DNA of 64,000 nucleotides from Sphingomonas sp. LHG3406-1 (GCF_029637485.1 NZ_CP069128.1:2512001-2576000), one strand, 5' to 3'; positions 44,392 to 53,516 are shown, counted from the first letter of the stretch. Notes: generated from the sequence alone by a model not told the origin. Made by a program: numbers and translations.

Positions 44392-45495
44392 TCATTCCTT
44401 CATTCCACGGGCGCCGGTCAGCGCGGCCATCGGCTTGGCCGCCATGGTCTCGGCAAGGTGCCGCTCGAGTTCGGCCGCGCGTACCGCTGCCGTATGCTCC
44501 CTGAGCGCCCGCTGCCGCGCCGCCTCGCCGATCGCCCGCGCCTGGGCGGGGTCGATGCCTTTCAGCGCCGCGATCACATCCTCGGTGGTGGAGGCGAGCA
44601 GGATCTCGCGGCCGGGCGCGAACAACTGGTCCAGGCCTTCCCACTTGTCCGAGATCACCGGGCAGGCACACATCGCGGCCTCGAACAGGCGGACGCTGGG
44701 GCTCCAGCCGGCAGCGATCATGTCGGCGCGGGTGACGTTCAGCGTGAAGCGCGAGGCCGCGTAGAAGGCCGGGTGGTCCGCAGGCGGCACATGCTCGATC
44801 CGCTCGACGTTCGCGGGCCAGTCGATGTCGGCGGGATATTGCGGACCGGCGACGCAGAAGCGACTGTCCGGCAGCGCTCGGGCGGCGGCGCAGAGCAGCT
44901 TGTCCACCGTCGGCTGGCGGTCCGCCGACCAGGTGCCGAGATAGGAGAGGTCCCAGCGCGTCGGCACGTCCAGCGGGCGATAGAGCTCCGGGTCGGCCTG
45001 GCAGTAGAGGGCGCGCGCCGCCGGGCTGCCAAGCTGCTCCTCGATGAAACGCAGGGTCGGGCCGCCGGTGAAGCTGAGATAGAGGTCGAAGCCGGGGATC
45101 AGCTCCGGGCTCAGATATTCGAAGTCGCCGCGCGCCAATTTGGCGAGGGTGACCGGCGTGTCGATGTCGTAGAAGGCGGTGGTGCCGCGCGCCGTACGCT
45201 GGACGAAGCGGCCGACCTCGACGCCCTCCGGCACATAGGAGCCGACGATCACCGCATCGGCCCGTGCGATCTCGCCCGCAAAGCGATCGAGGTCGGCGAG
45301 ATCGCTGTAATATTCGAGGCGGCACCAGTCCCGATCGGTCAGGTCGCGCTGGCTGGCATACCAGGGCACGTCGCGCTCGAGGAACAAGATGTCATGACCG
45401 CGCGCGGCGAATTCGGCGAGCAGGCCGCGGAAGGTGGTCGCATGGCCATTCCCCCAGGAGGAGGAGAGCGACAGGCCGAGGACGACCAGCTTCAT
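44392..45495 (-). CDS. CgeB-like glycosyltransferase (a)
   Basis: 367 aa from ATG 45495, overlapping the upstream stop (ATGA). Two-domain GT-B fold: N-terminal KLVVLGLSLSSSWGNGHATTFRGLLAEFAARGHDI, C-terminal SYLGTWSADRQPTVDKLL and SVRLFEAAMCACPVISDKWEGLDQLFAPGREI, the donor-binding Glyco_trans_1_2 (PF13524) region. Homologous to the next two genes but diverged. Donor and acceptor unknown. Confidence 0.85.
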   Translation of the reverse strand: MKLVVLGLSLSSSWGNGHATTFRGLLAEFAARGHDILFLERDVPWYASQRDLTDRDWCRLEYYSDLADLDRFAGEIARADAVIVGSYVPEGVEVGRFVQRTARGTTAFYDIDTPVTLAKLARGDFEYLSPELIPGFDLYLSFTGGPTLRFIEEQLGSPAARALYCQADPELYRPLDVPTRWDLSYLGTWSADRQPTVDKLLCAAARALPDSRFCVAGPQYPADIDWPANVERIEHVPPADHPAFYAASRFTLNVTRADMIAAGWSPSVRLFEAAMCACPVISDKWEGLDQLFAPGREILLASTTEDVIAALKGIDPAQARAIGEAARQRALREHTAAVRAAELERHLAETMAAKPMAALTGARGMKE

Positions 45496-46586
45496 GCGAG
45501 CGCCATCTCGCGCCTGGCGGCAACCGCCTGGCGGAGCACCCGGTCGGCTTCGACGCCGCGGTGCGCATAGGTATGTTCGGCGAGCACGCGGGCGAGCGCC
45601 GCCTTGCCGATCGCCTCGGCCCGACCGGGCGTCAACCGTGCAAGATGTTCGGCGACGTCCTGCCCGTCGCGGGCGACCAGCACCTCCGTATCGGGCTGGA
45701 GGAACTGCTCGATTCCTTCCCACGCGTCGGTGACCAGGCAGGCTGCGGCGCCGGCGGCTTCGAACACGCGGGTCGCGGGCGAGAAGCCGACATCGGCCAT
45801 GCTGTCGCGCGCCACGTTCAGCACGGCGGCCGGCGAGCAGTTGAAGGCATTATGGTCGGCCGTCCCGACATGCCCGACGGCGCGGACATTGGCCGGCATG
45901 CCCTTGCCCGTCCAGCCATTGCCGCCAAGGAGGAAGCTCCTGTCCGGGCTCAATTCGGCAGCGCGGAGGAAGAATTCCTCGACTCGCGCCTCGCGGTCGG
46001 GAAGGCGATTGGCGAGGAAGCCGAGGTCGGCCGCGAACCGGTCGTCACGCTCCACCGGATGATGCGTTGCAGGGTCGAGCGCATTGTAGATGGGGATGCA
46101 CTTCCTGGCGCCTATCGCCTCATAGGCGGCGATCACCGGCGGCCCGCCACCGTAGGTGAGCACGAGGTCGAACTCGCCGAGGCGGCGGCGAAGCGGATGG
46201 TCGGGAGCGGCGCGAAGCTCCTCCAGCGTGGCCGCCGCATCGACGTCCCAATAGACCTTGACCGCGTCTCGCCGCGCGCGGTCGAGCACGCCTTCGGCAA
46301 GCTCGTCGTCGAACACGCCGACGCCGCTCGCCTTGACCACGATATCGGCGGCCGCCGCTTCATCCAGCACGCGGGCGCAGGCGTCCGGCGTCGCTTCGTA
46401 AACGACCGACCTCGCATAGGAAGGCGGGTCGATGTCCCGGTGCTGCTGCCGCTCGAAGGCGTCCGGCTCGTAGAAGGTGATGGCGTGGCCGTGTCCGGCC
46501 AGTTCCTTGAGGATGCCGCGATAATAAGTGGCGGCCCCGTTCCAGTAGGCGCTGAGCAGCGAGGAGCCGTAGAAGGCGATGTTCAT
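45492..46586 (-). CDS. CgeB-like glycosyltransferase (b)
   Basis: 364 aa, coupled by four-base overlaps at both ends. GT-B with MNIAFYGSSLLSAYWNGAATYYRGILKELAGHGHAITF and the C-terminal donor region ADLGFLANRLPDREARVEEFF, ATRVFEAAGAAACLVTDAWEGIEQFL. It keeps the same N-terminal 'YWNGAATYYRG' pattern as its neighbours (WGNGHATTFRG, CWNHGNAHFLRG), so the three arose by duplication. Confidence 0.85.
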   Translation of the reverse strand: MNIAFYGSSLLSAYWNGAATYYRGILKELAGHGHAITFYEPDAFERQQHRDIDPPSYARSVVYEATPDACARVLDEAAAADIVVKASGVGVFDDELAEGVLDRARRDAVKVYWDVDAAATLEELRAAPDHPLRRRLGEFDLVLTYGGGPPVIAAYEAIGARKCIPIYNALDPATHHPVERDDRFAADLGFLANRLPDREARVEEFFLRAAELSPDRSFLLGGNGWTGKGMPANVRAVGHVGTADHNAFNCSPAAVLNVARDSMADVGFSPATRVFEAAGAAACLVTDAWEGIEQFLQPDTEVLVARDGQDVAEHLARLTPGRAEAIGKAALARVLAEHTYAHRGVEADRVLRQAVAARREMALA

Positions 46587-47689
46587 GCGTCGACCCTGTT
46601 GGTGATTGTCGCGACGATCCCGAGCAGCTCGTCGACCCGGTGGGCGCAGCTGTGGCGGGCGCGGATGGTGGCGAGGCCGTGGGCGGCGAGCCGCTCGCGC
46701 AAGGCGGGGTCGTCGCGGAGCGCGGTGAGATGGCGGGTCATCTCGGCACCGTCGCGGGCGACGAGAAAGTCTTCGCCGGCGGTGAACAAATGCTCGGCAT
46801 CGTCCCAGGGCGCGCTGACCAGCGGAATGCCGCAGGCAAGCGCTTCGAACACGCGGATGGTGGGAATGCCCGGCAGCGTCTCGCGGTAGAAGCGGCGAGG
46901 AACGTGGACGGTGGCGAGCGAGTGGGCGAGCAGCTCGGGCGCGCTGGCGTTCGGCGCCCAGCCGGCGAAGTCGACCCCGTATCGGGCAAGGGTCGCCAGC
47001 GCCTCGGCCGGATAGCGGACGCCATGGACGGTCAGCGGCAGCCCGGCGTCACGGGCAGGCCGGAACAGATATTCCTCGAGCTCGGTCGAGCGCTCGCCGT
47101 CGCCCCAGTTGCCGATCCAGACGAGGCCCTGCCGCTCCTGCTCGACGACGGGCGGGCGGAAGTGGCGGGTGTCCGCGGCTTCGTGCCAGGTCCACACCCG
47201 GCCGTCCCAGCCCCAGCGGCGGTAGACCTCCGACAGGGTCTCGCCGAACGCCAGCACGCCATCATAGCCGGTGAGATCATAGGCCCGCATGGCGTCGGGC
47301 TCGCTGACGGCGCGGTGATGCGTGTCGTGGAAGAGCAGGGTGAAGCGCCCGCCTGCCTTGCGGAGCGCACCCACGGCCGCGACCAGTGCGGGCTCGTTCC
47401 ACTCGTGCACGATGACGAGGTCCGCGTCGCCGACCAGTTCCTCGACGTCATTGCCCGGCGCATATTCGTGCGTGACGTCGGCAAGATCGGGATAGGCTGC
47501 GCGATAGGCAGCGAGCCCTTCATCGCCGGCGTCGGCGCGCAGATTGGCGAGGCTCCAGGCACCGCTCGGCTCCAGCGAGCGGACCTGGTGCCCGCGCGCC
47601 TTCAGCTCGCGCAGCACGCCGCGCAGGAAATGCGCGTTGCCGTGGTTCCAGCAGCTCAGCAGGGAATGGGTGAAGTAGACGATCCTCAC
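46583..47689 (-). CDS. CgeB-like glycosyltransferase (c)
   Basis: 368 aa from GTG 47689 (GGAGCGGG upstream), GTGA overlap with the preceding gene; the longer open frame is an overlap. N-terminal RIVYFTHSLLSCWNHGNAHFLRGVLRELKARGHQV and C-terminal GLVWIGNWGDGERSTELEEY, TIRVFEALACGIPLVSAPWDDAEHLF. Third tandem copy. Sequence divergence between copies suggests each adds a different residue. Confidence 0.85.
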   Translation of the reverse strand: MRIVYFTHSLLSCWNHGNAHFLRGVLRELKARGHQVRSLEPSGAWSLANLRADAGDEGLAAYRAAYPDLADVTHEYAPGNDVEELVGDADLVIVHEWNEPALVAAVGALRKAGGRFTLLFHDTHHRAVSEPDAMRAYDLTGYDGVLAFGETLSEVYRRWGWDGRVWTWHEAADTRHFRPPVVEQERQGLVWIGNWGDGERSTELEEYLFRPARDAGLPLTVHGVRYPAEALATLARYGVDFAGWAPNASAPELLAHSLATVHVPRRFYRETLPGIPTIRVFEALACGIPLVSAPWDDAEHLFTAGEDFLVARDGAEMTRHLTALRDDPALRERLAAHGLATIRARHSCAHRVDELLGIVATITNRVDA

Positions 47690-48795
47690 GCCGCGACCCG
47701 CTCCTGTTGCGGCTCGGCGAGGAGCTGGCGGTAGAGGCCGAGCATGGCTTCGGCCGTACGGTCGGGCGTGAAACGCGCGGCCCGCAATCGGGCGGCGTCG
47801 CCGAGGCGGGCGCGTTCTTCGGGAAGCGCGACTAGCCGGTCGACCGCCGCCGCGATGGCATGCTCGTCGAGGGGATCGACGAACAGCGCCGCGCCCTCCC
47901 AAAGCTCATGGAACACCGGGCAGTCGGCGAGCACGAGGGCGCAGCCGGCCTGTGCCGCCTCCAGCACCGCAAGCCCGAACGGCTCGTAGAGCGCTACCGA
48001 CACGAACAAGGGGCGTTTCAGCAGGAGTTCTCCGAGGTCCGCCGCGGGCAGGTTGCCAACTGCTCTCGCGTGGCTGAGACAAAGGCGGCTTCCGTCCGGT
48101 CCCTCGCTTGGCCCGGCGGCAAGGAAGGGAATGCCGGACAGCGCCGCAGCGCGATCGAAGGCAGCGACATTCTTGCCCGCGTCCCACAGCCGTCCGGCGG
48201 TCAGCGCGACGTCGAACGGCTGCCGTGCCGTATGCCCGACATTGGCAAGGCGCCCGTTGGCGACGGTCAGCGGCGGCTCGGGCAGGCGATAGGCCTTCTG
48301 CACGGCACGGGCGAAACTCTCGGACGGAGCGACCGACACGTCGCTGCGGCCAAGGCCCTCGCGAACGAGATTGCTCCGCCAGGCAAGGTCGTCGGGCAGC
48401 GCTTCACCGCCATGCACCGCTTCCCACCAGGTAGCGACGCAACTGTGGACCACGCTGATCGCCGGGACCGGATAGCAGACGGAGGCAAGCGCCGGCGTGT
48501 GCAGCTGGACGAGATCGGCCTGGCCCATCTCCGCCAGATGGGCGAGCACATGGCCGGCCTCGCGCACGTCGCGCTCGCTCGCCGCGGTCCAGTCGAGCGG
48601 CAGGCCGGTGTCGATGATCTGGAGGCCCGGCACGGCCGCCGCTTCGGTCAGCTGATCGGAGCTTGGCGACGGCCCCAGAACCGCCAGCAGCACCACCATG
48701 TCCTCGGCAGCGGCGAGGGAGCGAGCGAGGTCGATCGAGTAGGTCCATACCCCGCCGACGGCATCGGTGGAGAGCAGCAGCCGCCGCCGCTTCAT
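47686..48795 (-). CDS. GT4-type glycosyltransferase
   Basis: 369 aa. N-terminal LLLSTDAVGGVWTYSIDLARSLA is typical of GT4 enzymes, with VQLHTPALASVCYPVPAISVVHSCVATWW in the acceptor domain. The donor domain carries ALTAGRLWDAGKNVAAFDRAA and the E-x7-E-like VALYEPFGLAVLEAAQAGCALVLAD. It differs from the three CgeB-like copies. Four-base overlaps on both sides make it part of the same polycistronic unit. Confidence 0.87.
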   Translation of the reverse strand: MKRRRLLLSTDAVGGVWTYSIDLARSLAAAEDMVVLLAVLGPSPSSDQLTEAAAVPGLQIIDTGLPLDWTAASERDVREAGHVLAHLAEMGQADLVQLHTPALASVCYPVPAISVVHSCVATWWEAVHGGEALPDDLAWRSNLVREGLGRSDVSVAPSESFARAVQKAYRLPEPPLTVANGRLANVGHTARQPFDVALTAGRLWDAGKNVAAFDRAAALSGIPFLAAGPSEGPDGSRLCLSHARAVGNLPAADLGELLLKRPLFVSVALYEPFGLAVLEAAQAGCALVLADCPVFHELWEGAALFVDPLDEHAIAAAVDRLVALPEERARLGDAARLRAARFTPDRTAEAMLGLYRQLLAEPQQERVAA

Positions 48796-49871
48796 GCGGG
48801 GACCTTGAGCCTGATGGGATCGCGAACCAGGCCGCGCTCCGACGCGAGCCAGTCCGCCAGCGCCGTCACGCCCTCGCGCCAGCCACGCGCCCGGCCGAGG
48901 CCAAGTTCGGCGCGGATGGCCCGCGTGTCGGCGACGAAGTAGCGCTGGTCGCCTGCGCGCCAGTCGTCGTAACGGACGTCCGGCTCGCGCCCGGTCAGTT
49001 CGGCGATGTGGCGCATGAGCTGGCGCAGCGACACCGCATTGGCCGGCCCTCCACCCAAGTTGAAGGCGCGCCCGGCGACCCGGTCGATCTGCTTCCAGAC
49101 GGCCATGTAGGCGTCGACCGCGTCGCCGATATCGAGGATGTCGCGCACCTGGCAGCCGTCGCCATAGAGGGTGATCGGCTGGTCGTTGAGGGCACGGATG
49201 AGGAAATGGGCGACCCAGCCCTGGTCCTCGGTCCCCATCTGCCGCTGCCCGTAGATGCAGCTCATGCGGACTACCGCTGCGGGCAGTGCGAAGCTGCGCG
49301 CATAATCGAGCACATACTGGTCGGCGGCGCCCTTGGAGCAGCCGTAGGGCGTGTGGAAGTCAAGCGGCCGCGCCTCGCCGATGCCGTGGGCGCGGACCTC
49401 GGGATCGACCGGCTCGTAGCGATCCTCCTCGAGCTTGAACACGAGGTCGGCGAGGTCGCCGTACACCTTGTTGGTCGATGCGAAGACAACGGGGATGCGG
49501 CGGCCAGAAGTGCGCAGCGCGTCCAGCAGGTGAAGGGTGCCGCGCACGTTAATGTCGAAGTCTTCGCGCGGGGTGACGAGGCTGGTGGTGACCGCCACCT
49601 GCGCGGCCATGTGGAAGACGGCTTCGGCTTCCGTCGCGGCGGCCGCGACTGAGTCTTCGTCGCGTACATCGCCGAGGGTGAAGCTGATCCGCCGGCCGTG
49701 CTTCTGCTTCAGCCAGTCGAGGTTGCGTTCGACACCAGGCCGCGACAGCGCGTCGAAGACATGCACGTCGTGCCCCTCGGCGGCGAGCCGGTCGGCGATG
49801 TTGCTGCCGATGAAGCCAGCGCCGCCGGTTACCAGCACCGGCCGGCCCCTCAGGAGCGCCGGCCCGCTCAC
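48792..49871 (-). CDS. NAD-dependent epimerase, CDP-paratose/tyvelose-2-epimerase-like
   Basis: 359 aa. Extended SDR: PVLVTGGAGFIGSNIADRLAAEGHDV, VFHMAAQVAVTTSLVTPREDFDINVRGTLHLLDAL, VFASTNKVYGDLADL, HTPYGCSKGAADQYVLDYAR (YxxxK) and CIYGQRQMGTEDQGWVAHF. The STNKVYG and GTEDQGWVAHF elements match the CDP-tyvelose epimerase branch. It probably interconverts a nucleotide sugar used by the operon's transferases. Confidence 0.86.
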   Translation of the reverse strand: MSGPALLRGRPVLVTGGAGFIGSNIADRLAAEGHDVHVFDALSRPGVERNLDWLKQKHGRRISFTLGDVRDEDSVAAAATEAEAVFHMAAQVAVTTSLVTPREDFDINVRGTLHLLDALRTSGRRIPVVFASTNKVYGDLADLVFKLEEDRYEPVDPEVRAHGIGEARPLDFHTPYGCSKGAADQYVLDYARSFALPAAVVRMSCIYGQRQMGTEDQGWVAHFLIRALNDQPITLYGDGCQVRDILDIGDAVDAYMAVWKQIDRVAGRAFNLGGGPANAVSLRQLMRHIAELTGREPDVRYDDWRAGDQRYFVADTRAIRAELGLGRARGWREGVTALADWLASERGLVRDPIRLKVPA

Positions 49872-50983
49872 GCGACCAGCCCCCGCGCCTCAAGCTCCGC
49901 CTTGGCAGCGTCCACCCGATCCACCGCCGTCTGCCCGGCGACCCATTCGGCGAGTTCGGCGAGGCCTTCGCCGAAGTCCTTGGCGGCGCGGAAGCCGAGG
50001 CGGTCGGCGGCGAGCGTGCCGTCGCAGAAGCAGTGGCGGATGTCGCCGATGCGGCCCTTGCCGGCGATCTCGGGCTCGAGATCGTCCTTGCCGAGCGCCT
50101 TGGCGAGCGCCTGGCCGACTTCCCGCACCGAGCGGTCGTGGCCCGAGCCGATGTTGAACACGCCGCCGGCCGCCTGTGGCAGTTCCAGCGCGTCGGCGAA
50201 GGCGCGGGCGACGTCCGTCACATGGACGAAGTCGCGGCGCTGCTCGCCATCCTCGAAGATGACCGGCCGCTGGTCGTTCAGCAGCCGCGACGAGAAGATC
50301 GCCAGCACGCCGGTGTAGGGGTTGGAGAGCGCCTGGCCGGGCCCGTAGACGTTGAACAGGCGCAGGCAGACGCCTTCCATGCCGTAGGCGCCGGCGATGA
50401 TGAGGGTGGTGCGCTCCTGCACGTATTTGCCGAGCGCATAGATGGAGGCGAGGTCCGGGCGCTTCCATTCGGGCGTCGGCACCGGGGTCAGCGGCCGGCC
50501 CTGCTGGTCGAGCGGCTCCCAGCTCTGGCCCTGGCCGGCGCGGGCGCTGCGCTCGGCATCCTGCACGTGACGACCGTCGGCGTCGCGGTAGAGGCCTTCG
50601 CCATAGATGCTCATCGACGAGGCGGTGACGATCCGGCGCACCGGCTTCTCGATCAACTGCTCCATCAGCACCGCGGTGCCGAGGTCGTTGCCGCTGGTGT
50701 AGCGCTCGATCTCGTACATCGACTGGCCGACCCCGACTTCCGCGGCGAGGTTGATGACGCTGTCGGCGCCCGAGAGCGCCTTGCTGACAATGTCGCGGTT
50801 GCGGACGTCCCCGACCAGCAGCTCGACGTCGGCGGGCAGGAGCCTGGATCCGTCCACCTCGCCGTGGACCTGCTCGATCAGGCTGTCGAGGACGCGGACC
50901 TTGTGGCCGCGAGCGAGAAGTTCATTGCAGACCGAGCGGCCGATGAAGCCGGCCCCGCCGGTAACCAGGACAGTTTCGCCCAA
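49868..50983 (-). CDS. NAD-dependent nucleotide-sugar epimerase/dehydratase
   Basis: 371 aa, first gene of the eight-gene minus operon. Extended SDR: TVLVTGGAGFIGRSVCNELLARGHKV, VINLAAEVGVGQSMYEIERY, VTASSMSIYGEG, SIYALGKYVQERTTLI (YxxxK) and LRLFNVYGPGQALSNPY, with the late VFNIGSGHDRSV. An insertion of about 40 residues between the Ser and Tyr motifs is larger than usual. Likely a 4-epimerase or 4,6-dehydratase; the substrate is unknown. Confidence 0.86.
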   Translation of the reverse strand: MGETVLVTGGAGFIGRSVCNELLARGHKVRVLDSLIEQVHGEVDGSRLLPADVELLVGDVRNRDIVSKALSGADSVINLAAEVGVGQSMYEIERYTSGNDLGTAVLMEQLIEKPVRRIVTASSMSIYGEGLYRDADGRHVQDAERSARAGQGQSWEPLDQQGRPLTPVPTPEWKRPDLASIYALGKYVQERTTLIIAGAYGMEGVCLRLFNVYGPGQALSNPYTGVLAIFSSRLLNDQRPVIFEDGEQRRDFVHVTDVARAFADALELPQAAGGVFNIGSGHDRSVREVGQALAKALGKDDLEPEIAGKGRIGDIRHCFCDGTLAADRLGFRAAKDFGEGLAELAEWVAGQTAVDRVDAAKAELEARGLVA

Positions 50984-51139
50984 CGCGCGATCCTCGAGAC
51001 TTTCGGGAACGGCCCATTCCGGCCTTCCTTCCGGCTCCTCAATGAAGGATCATCTTGTTTGTTCCCGCCATTGCCAGCGAACTTTAGTTGTCTCGCAGTC
51101 GAAAGTAAGCCCACAACTTGCCGCCTTGTTGAAACGGTA

Positions 51140-51159
51140 GCGAAACTACTTTGTTTCGC
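51140..51159. promoter_or_regulatory. Inverted repeat in the divergent operon promoter region
   Basis: GCGAAAC (51140-51146) and GTTTCGC (51153-51159) form a perfect 7-bp repeat around TACTTT in the AT-richer 248-bp gap between the two glycoconjugate operons. The position suits a regulator that controls both directions. No regulator gene lies nearby. The rest of the gap holds no ORF. Confidence 0.45.
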
Positions 51160-51231
51160 CTGCGAATTAGGATCGTGAAAGGAACAAAGCTTCAGTGCCG
51201 CTGTTGAGCAGCCGTAACAAGAGGGGTTTTC

Positions 51232-51798
51232 GTGCCAATCGTCCATCTGCTTCGCCACGGCGCTCACGACGACTTGGGGCTTCGCCTCACTGGTCGTGCC
51301 CCTGATGGCGGGTTGAGCGCCCTCGGGCGCACGCAGGCGGTCGCGGCCGCGCGCAGGCTGCAGGCCGATCCCCCCGCTGCCGTCTATGCAAGCCCTCGCC
51401 GGCGCACGATGGAAACGGCCTCCATCGTCGCCGAGCATCTCGGCCTCGAGGTCATGGAGGCGCCCGCGCTCGACGAGATCGACTTCGGCGAATGGACCGG
51501 GCGGAGCTTCCTCCAGCTCCACGACGATCCGCGCTGGGCGGTCTGGAACAGCCGCCGGAGTGAGGCGCGCTGCCCGGGCGGGGAAACGATGGCCGAAGCT
51601 CAGGCGCGCGCGCTGGCCTTCGCCTTCGAAGTGGCGGCCACGCACGACGGGCCTGCCCTTCTTGTCACCCATTGCGACGTCATCCGCGCCCTCCATTGCT
51701 GGTCCGAGCGGCGCTCGCTCGACAGCATCCTCGATACGCAATGCGAGCCCGGCAGCCTGTCGGTCCTCGCCCTCGCCGCCGACAGGCAGGCGGCCTGA
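51232..51798 (+). CDS. Histidine phosphatase family protein (phosphoglycerate-mutase-like)
   Basis: 188 aa from GTG 51232. The RHG catalytic motif is HLLRHGAHDD at residues 5-14, with LSALGRTQAVAAARRL, VYASPRRRTMETA, the second acid in LDEIDFGEWTGRSF and the distal His in LLVTHCDVIRA. It removes phosphate from small phosphoesters. As first gene of the plus operon, followed by TGATG coupling to the methyltransferase, it may dephosphorylate a sugar or inositol phosphate intermediate. Confidence 0.9.
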   Translation: MPIVHLLRHGAHDDLGLRLTGRAPDGGLSALGRTQAVAAARRLQADPPAAVYASPRRRTMETASIVAEHLGLEVMEAPALDEIDFGEWTGRSFLQLHDDPRWAVWNSRRSEARCPGGETMAEAQARALAFAFEVAATHDGPALLVTHCDVIRALHCWSERRSLDSILDTQCEPGSLSVLALAADRQAA

Positions 51799-52577
51799 TG
51801 CTGGATGCAAAGGACCGGCCGCTGGTGAAGGCGGAGATCGAACGGCGGGTGGCGGAGCTCGGGCCGTGGTTCCACGACCTCGATCTTGCCGGCGTGCGCA
51901 CCGCGCCCGACCACTTCCTGTGGCGCTATCCCGAGAACAAGTTCAAGCGCTTCCGCCACGTCATTCCCGAGGACCTGACCGGCAAGAGCGTGCTCGACAT
52001 CGGCTGCAACGCCGGTTTCTACAGCTTCGAGATGAAGCGCCGCGGCGCGGAGCGTGTGCTCGGCATCGACCATGACGAGCGCTATCTCGAGCAGGCCCGC
52101 TACGCCGCCTCCGTGCTCGGCCTGCGCGACATCGAGTTCCGGCGCGCGGAAGTGTGGGACGTCGGTGCGCTCGGCGAGCGCTTCGACCTCGTCATCTTCA
52201 TGGGCGTGCTCTACCACCTGCGCCACCCGCTGCTGGCGCTCGACCTCATCCACGAGCATGTCGCCCGCGACCTGCTGCTGTTCCAGTCGCTGCAGGCGGG
52301 GGCCGAGGGCATGTTCGAGCCGGACGCCGACTACGACTTCTTCGACGGAAAGAAGGAGTTCGATCGGGCGGAGTGGCCCAAGCTCCATTTCGTCGAACAG
52401 CGCTACGCCAATGATCCCACCAACTGGTGGGTACCGAACGAGGCCGCCAGCGCCGGCATGCTCCGCGCCGCCGGCTTCGCCATCCTCGAGCATCCCGAGC
52501 CCGAAGTGTTTCTCTGCCGCCGCGGCGAAGGTCCGGCGAGCGGCGCCGTTTATCCCGCGAAAGGAAGTGCCGCTTGA
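51798..52577 (+). CDS. Class I SAM-dependent methyltransferase (TIGR04290/CmoB-like)
   Basis: 259 aa from ATG 51798 overlapping the previous TGA. N-terminal helical region with FHDLDLAGVRTAPDHFLWRYPENKFKRF, then the SAM-binding core GKSVLDIGCNAGFYSFEMKRRGAERVLGID, and LVIFMGVLYHLRHPLLALDLI. The N-terminal extension plus CmoB-like core matches the 'TIGR04290 methyltransferase' type as I remember it. It likely methylates a sugar or polyol of the pathway. The stop TTGA overlaps the next gene's start. Confidence 0.87.
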   Translation: MLDAKDRPLVKAEIERRVAELGPWFHDLDLAGVRTAPDHFLWRYPENKFKRFRHVIPEDLTGKSVLDIGCNAGFYSFEMKRRGAERVLGIDHDERYLEQARYAASVLGLRDIEFRRAEVWDVGALGERFDLVIFMGVLYHLRHPLLALDLIHEHVARDLLLFQSLQAGAEGMFEPDADYDFFDGKKEFDRAEWPKLHFVEQRYANDPTNWWVPNEAASAGMLRAAGFAILEHPEPEVFLCRRGEGPASGAVYPAKGSAA

Positions 52578-53503
52578 TCGAAGCCGCGATGATCTGGAAC
52601 GAGCCCAACAACAAGTCACATTGGGACCCGGTGATCGATCCCGACTGGTCGCGCTTCGCCGAGATGGGCAAGCTCGCCGCACGCGCCATCCGCGAGGTCA
52701 ATCCGGCAGTGAAGCGCGTGCTCGGCGGCATCTCGCCGATCGATCCCGCCTTCATCCAGCGGCTCGCCGGACATGGCCTGATCGACGAACTGGACGTCAT
52801 CGCCGTGCACGGCTTCCCGCTCGACTGGAACCTGTGGAACATCAACGAGTGGCCGCGCCGGATCGACGAGATCCAGGCGGTCGTCCCCGACCACGAACTC
52901 TGGGTAACCGAAGTCGGGGTGGGCTCGTTCGGCGCCGAGGAAGTGCAGGAGTTCGGCGTTCGTCGGACGGCCGAGTTGCTGCGCGGCAAGGTCGACCGAA
53001 TCTTCTGGTATTCGCTCTATGACCTGCCGCAGGCGTGGGAGGCGACCACCCGCCACCGTGAGGCCGAGGGTTCGTCCTACTACCGCCATTTTTACATGGG
53101 GCTGCTGAAGGAGGACGGGACTCCCAAGCTCGGCCTGAAGGCCTTCAAGGAACATGGCGCCGGACTCGGGCTGATGCAGTGGTTCCATTACGAGGATCAC
53201 CGGCTGCACGATGCCGTGGCGTGGCTGAAGCGCCTCGGCGTCACCAAGCTGCGCACCGGGCTGAGCTGGGCCGACCGCTTCCGGCCCAATGCGCTCGACT
53301 GGTTCGACCGGCAGATGGAGGCGCTGGCCGACTTCGACACGACCGTCACCTTCTGCTTCACGCCCGAGCATCTGGGGATCGAGCCCCACCACACCAGCCC
53401 GCCGCGCGATCCGCAGGGCTTTGCCGATTTCTGTGCCGAGATGATCGACCGCTACGCGCCCGCTTCGGCGAACGCCCGGCCGGCGCTGGCGGCCGCCGAG
53501 TAG
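52574..53503 (+). CDS. GH-A clan glycosidase (xylosidase-like), apparently circularly permuted
   Basis: 309 aa from TTG 52574 (AAGGAA 7 bases upstream, TTGA overlap); ATG 52589 is an alternative. The clan GH-A acid/base motif IWNEPNN is at residues 7-13, normally near residue 150, and the nucleophile motif WVTEVGVGS is at about 110-118. IFWYSLYD and FYMGLLKEDGTPKLGLKAF look like the usual end of the barrel (to about 192). After that, residues 200-297 read like the start of such a barrel: LHDAVAWLKRLGVTKLRTGLSWADR, DWFDRQMEAL, VTFCFTPEHLG. So strands 1-3 seem to follow strands 4-8. No signal peptide. Both catalytic Glu are present, but the substrate is unknown. Confidence 0.78.
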   Translation: MIEAAMIWNEPNNKSHWDPVIDPDWSRFAEMGKLAARAIREVNPAVKRVLGGISPIDPAFIQRLAGHGLIDELDVIAVHGFPLDWNLWNINEWPRRIDEIQAVVPDHELWVTEVGVGSFGAEEVQEFGVRRTAELLRGKVDRIFWYSLYDLPQAWEATTRHREAEGSSYYRHFYMGLLKEDGTPKLGLKAFKEHGAGLGLMQWFHYEDHRLHDAVAWLKRLGVTKLRTGLSWADRFRPNALDWFDRQMEALADFDTTVTFCFTPEHLGIEPHHTSPPRDPQGFADFCAEMIDRYAPASANARPALAAAE

Positions 53504-53516
53504 AAGGGAAGAGGCC

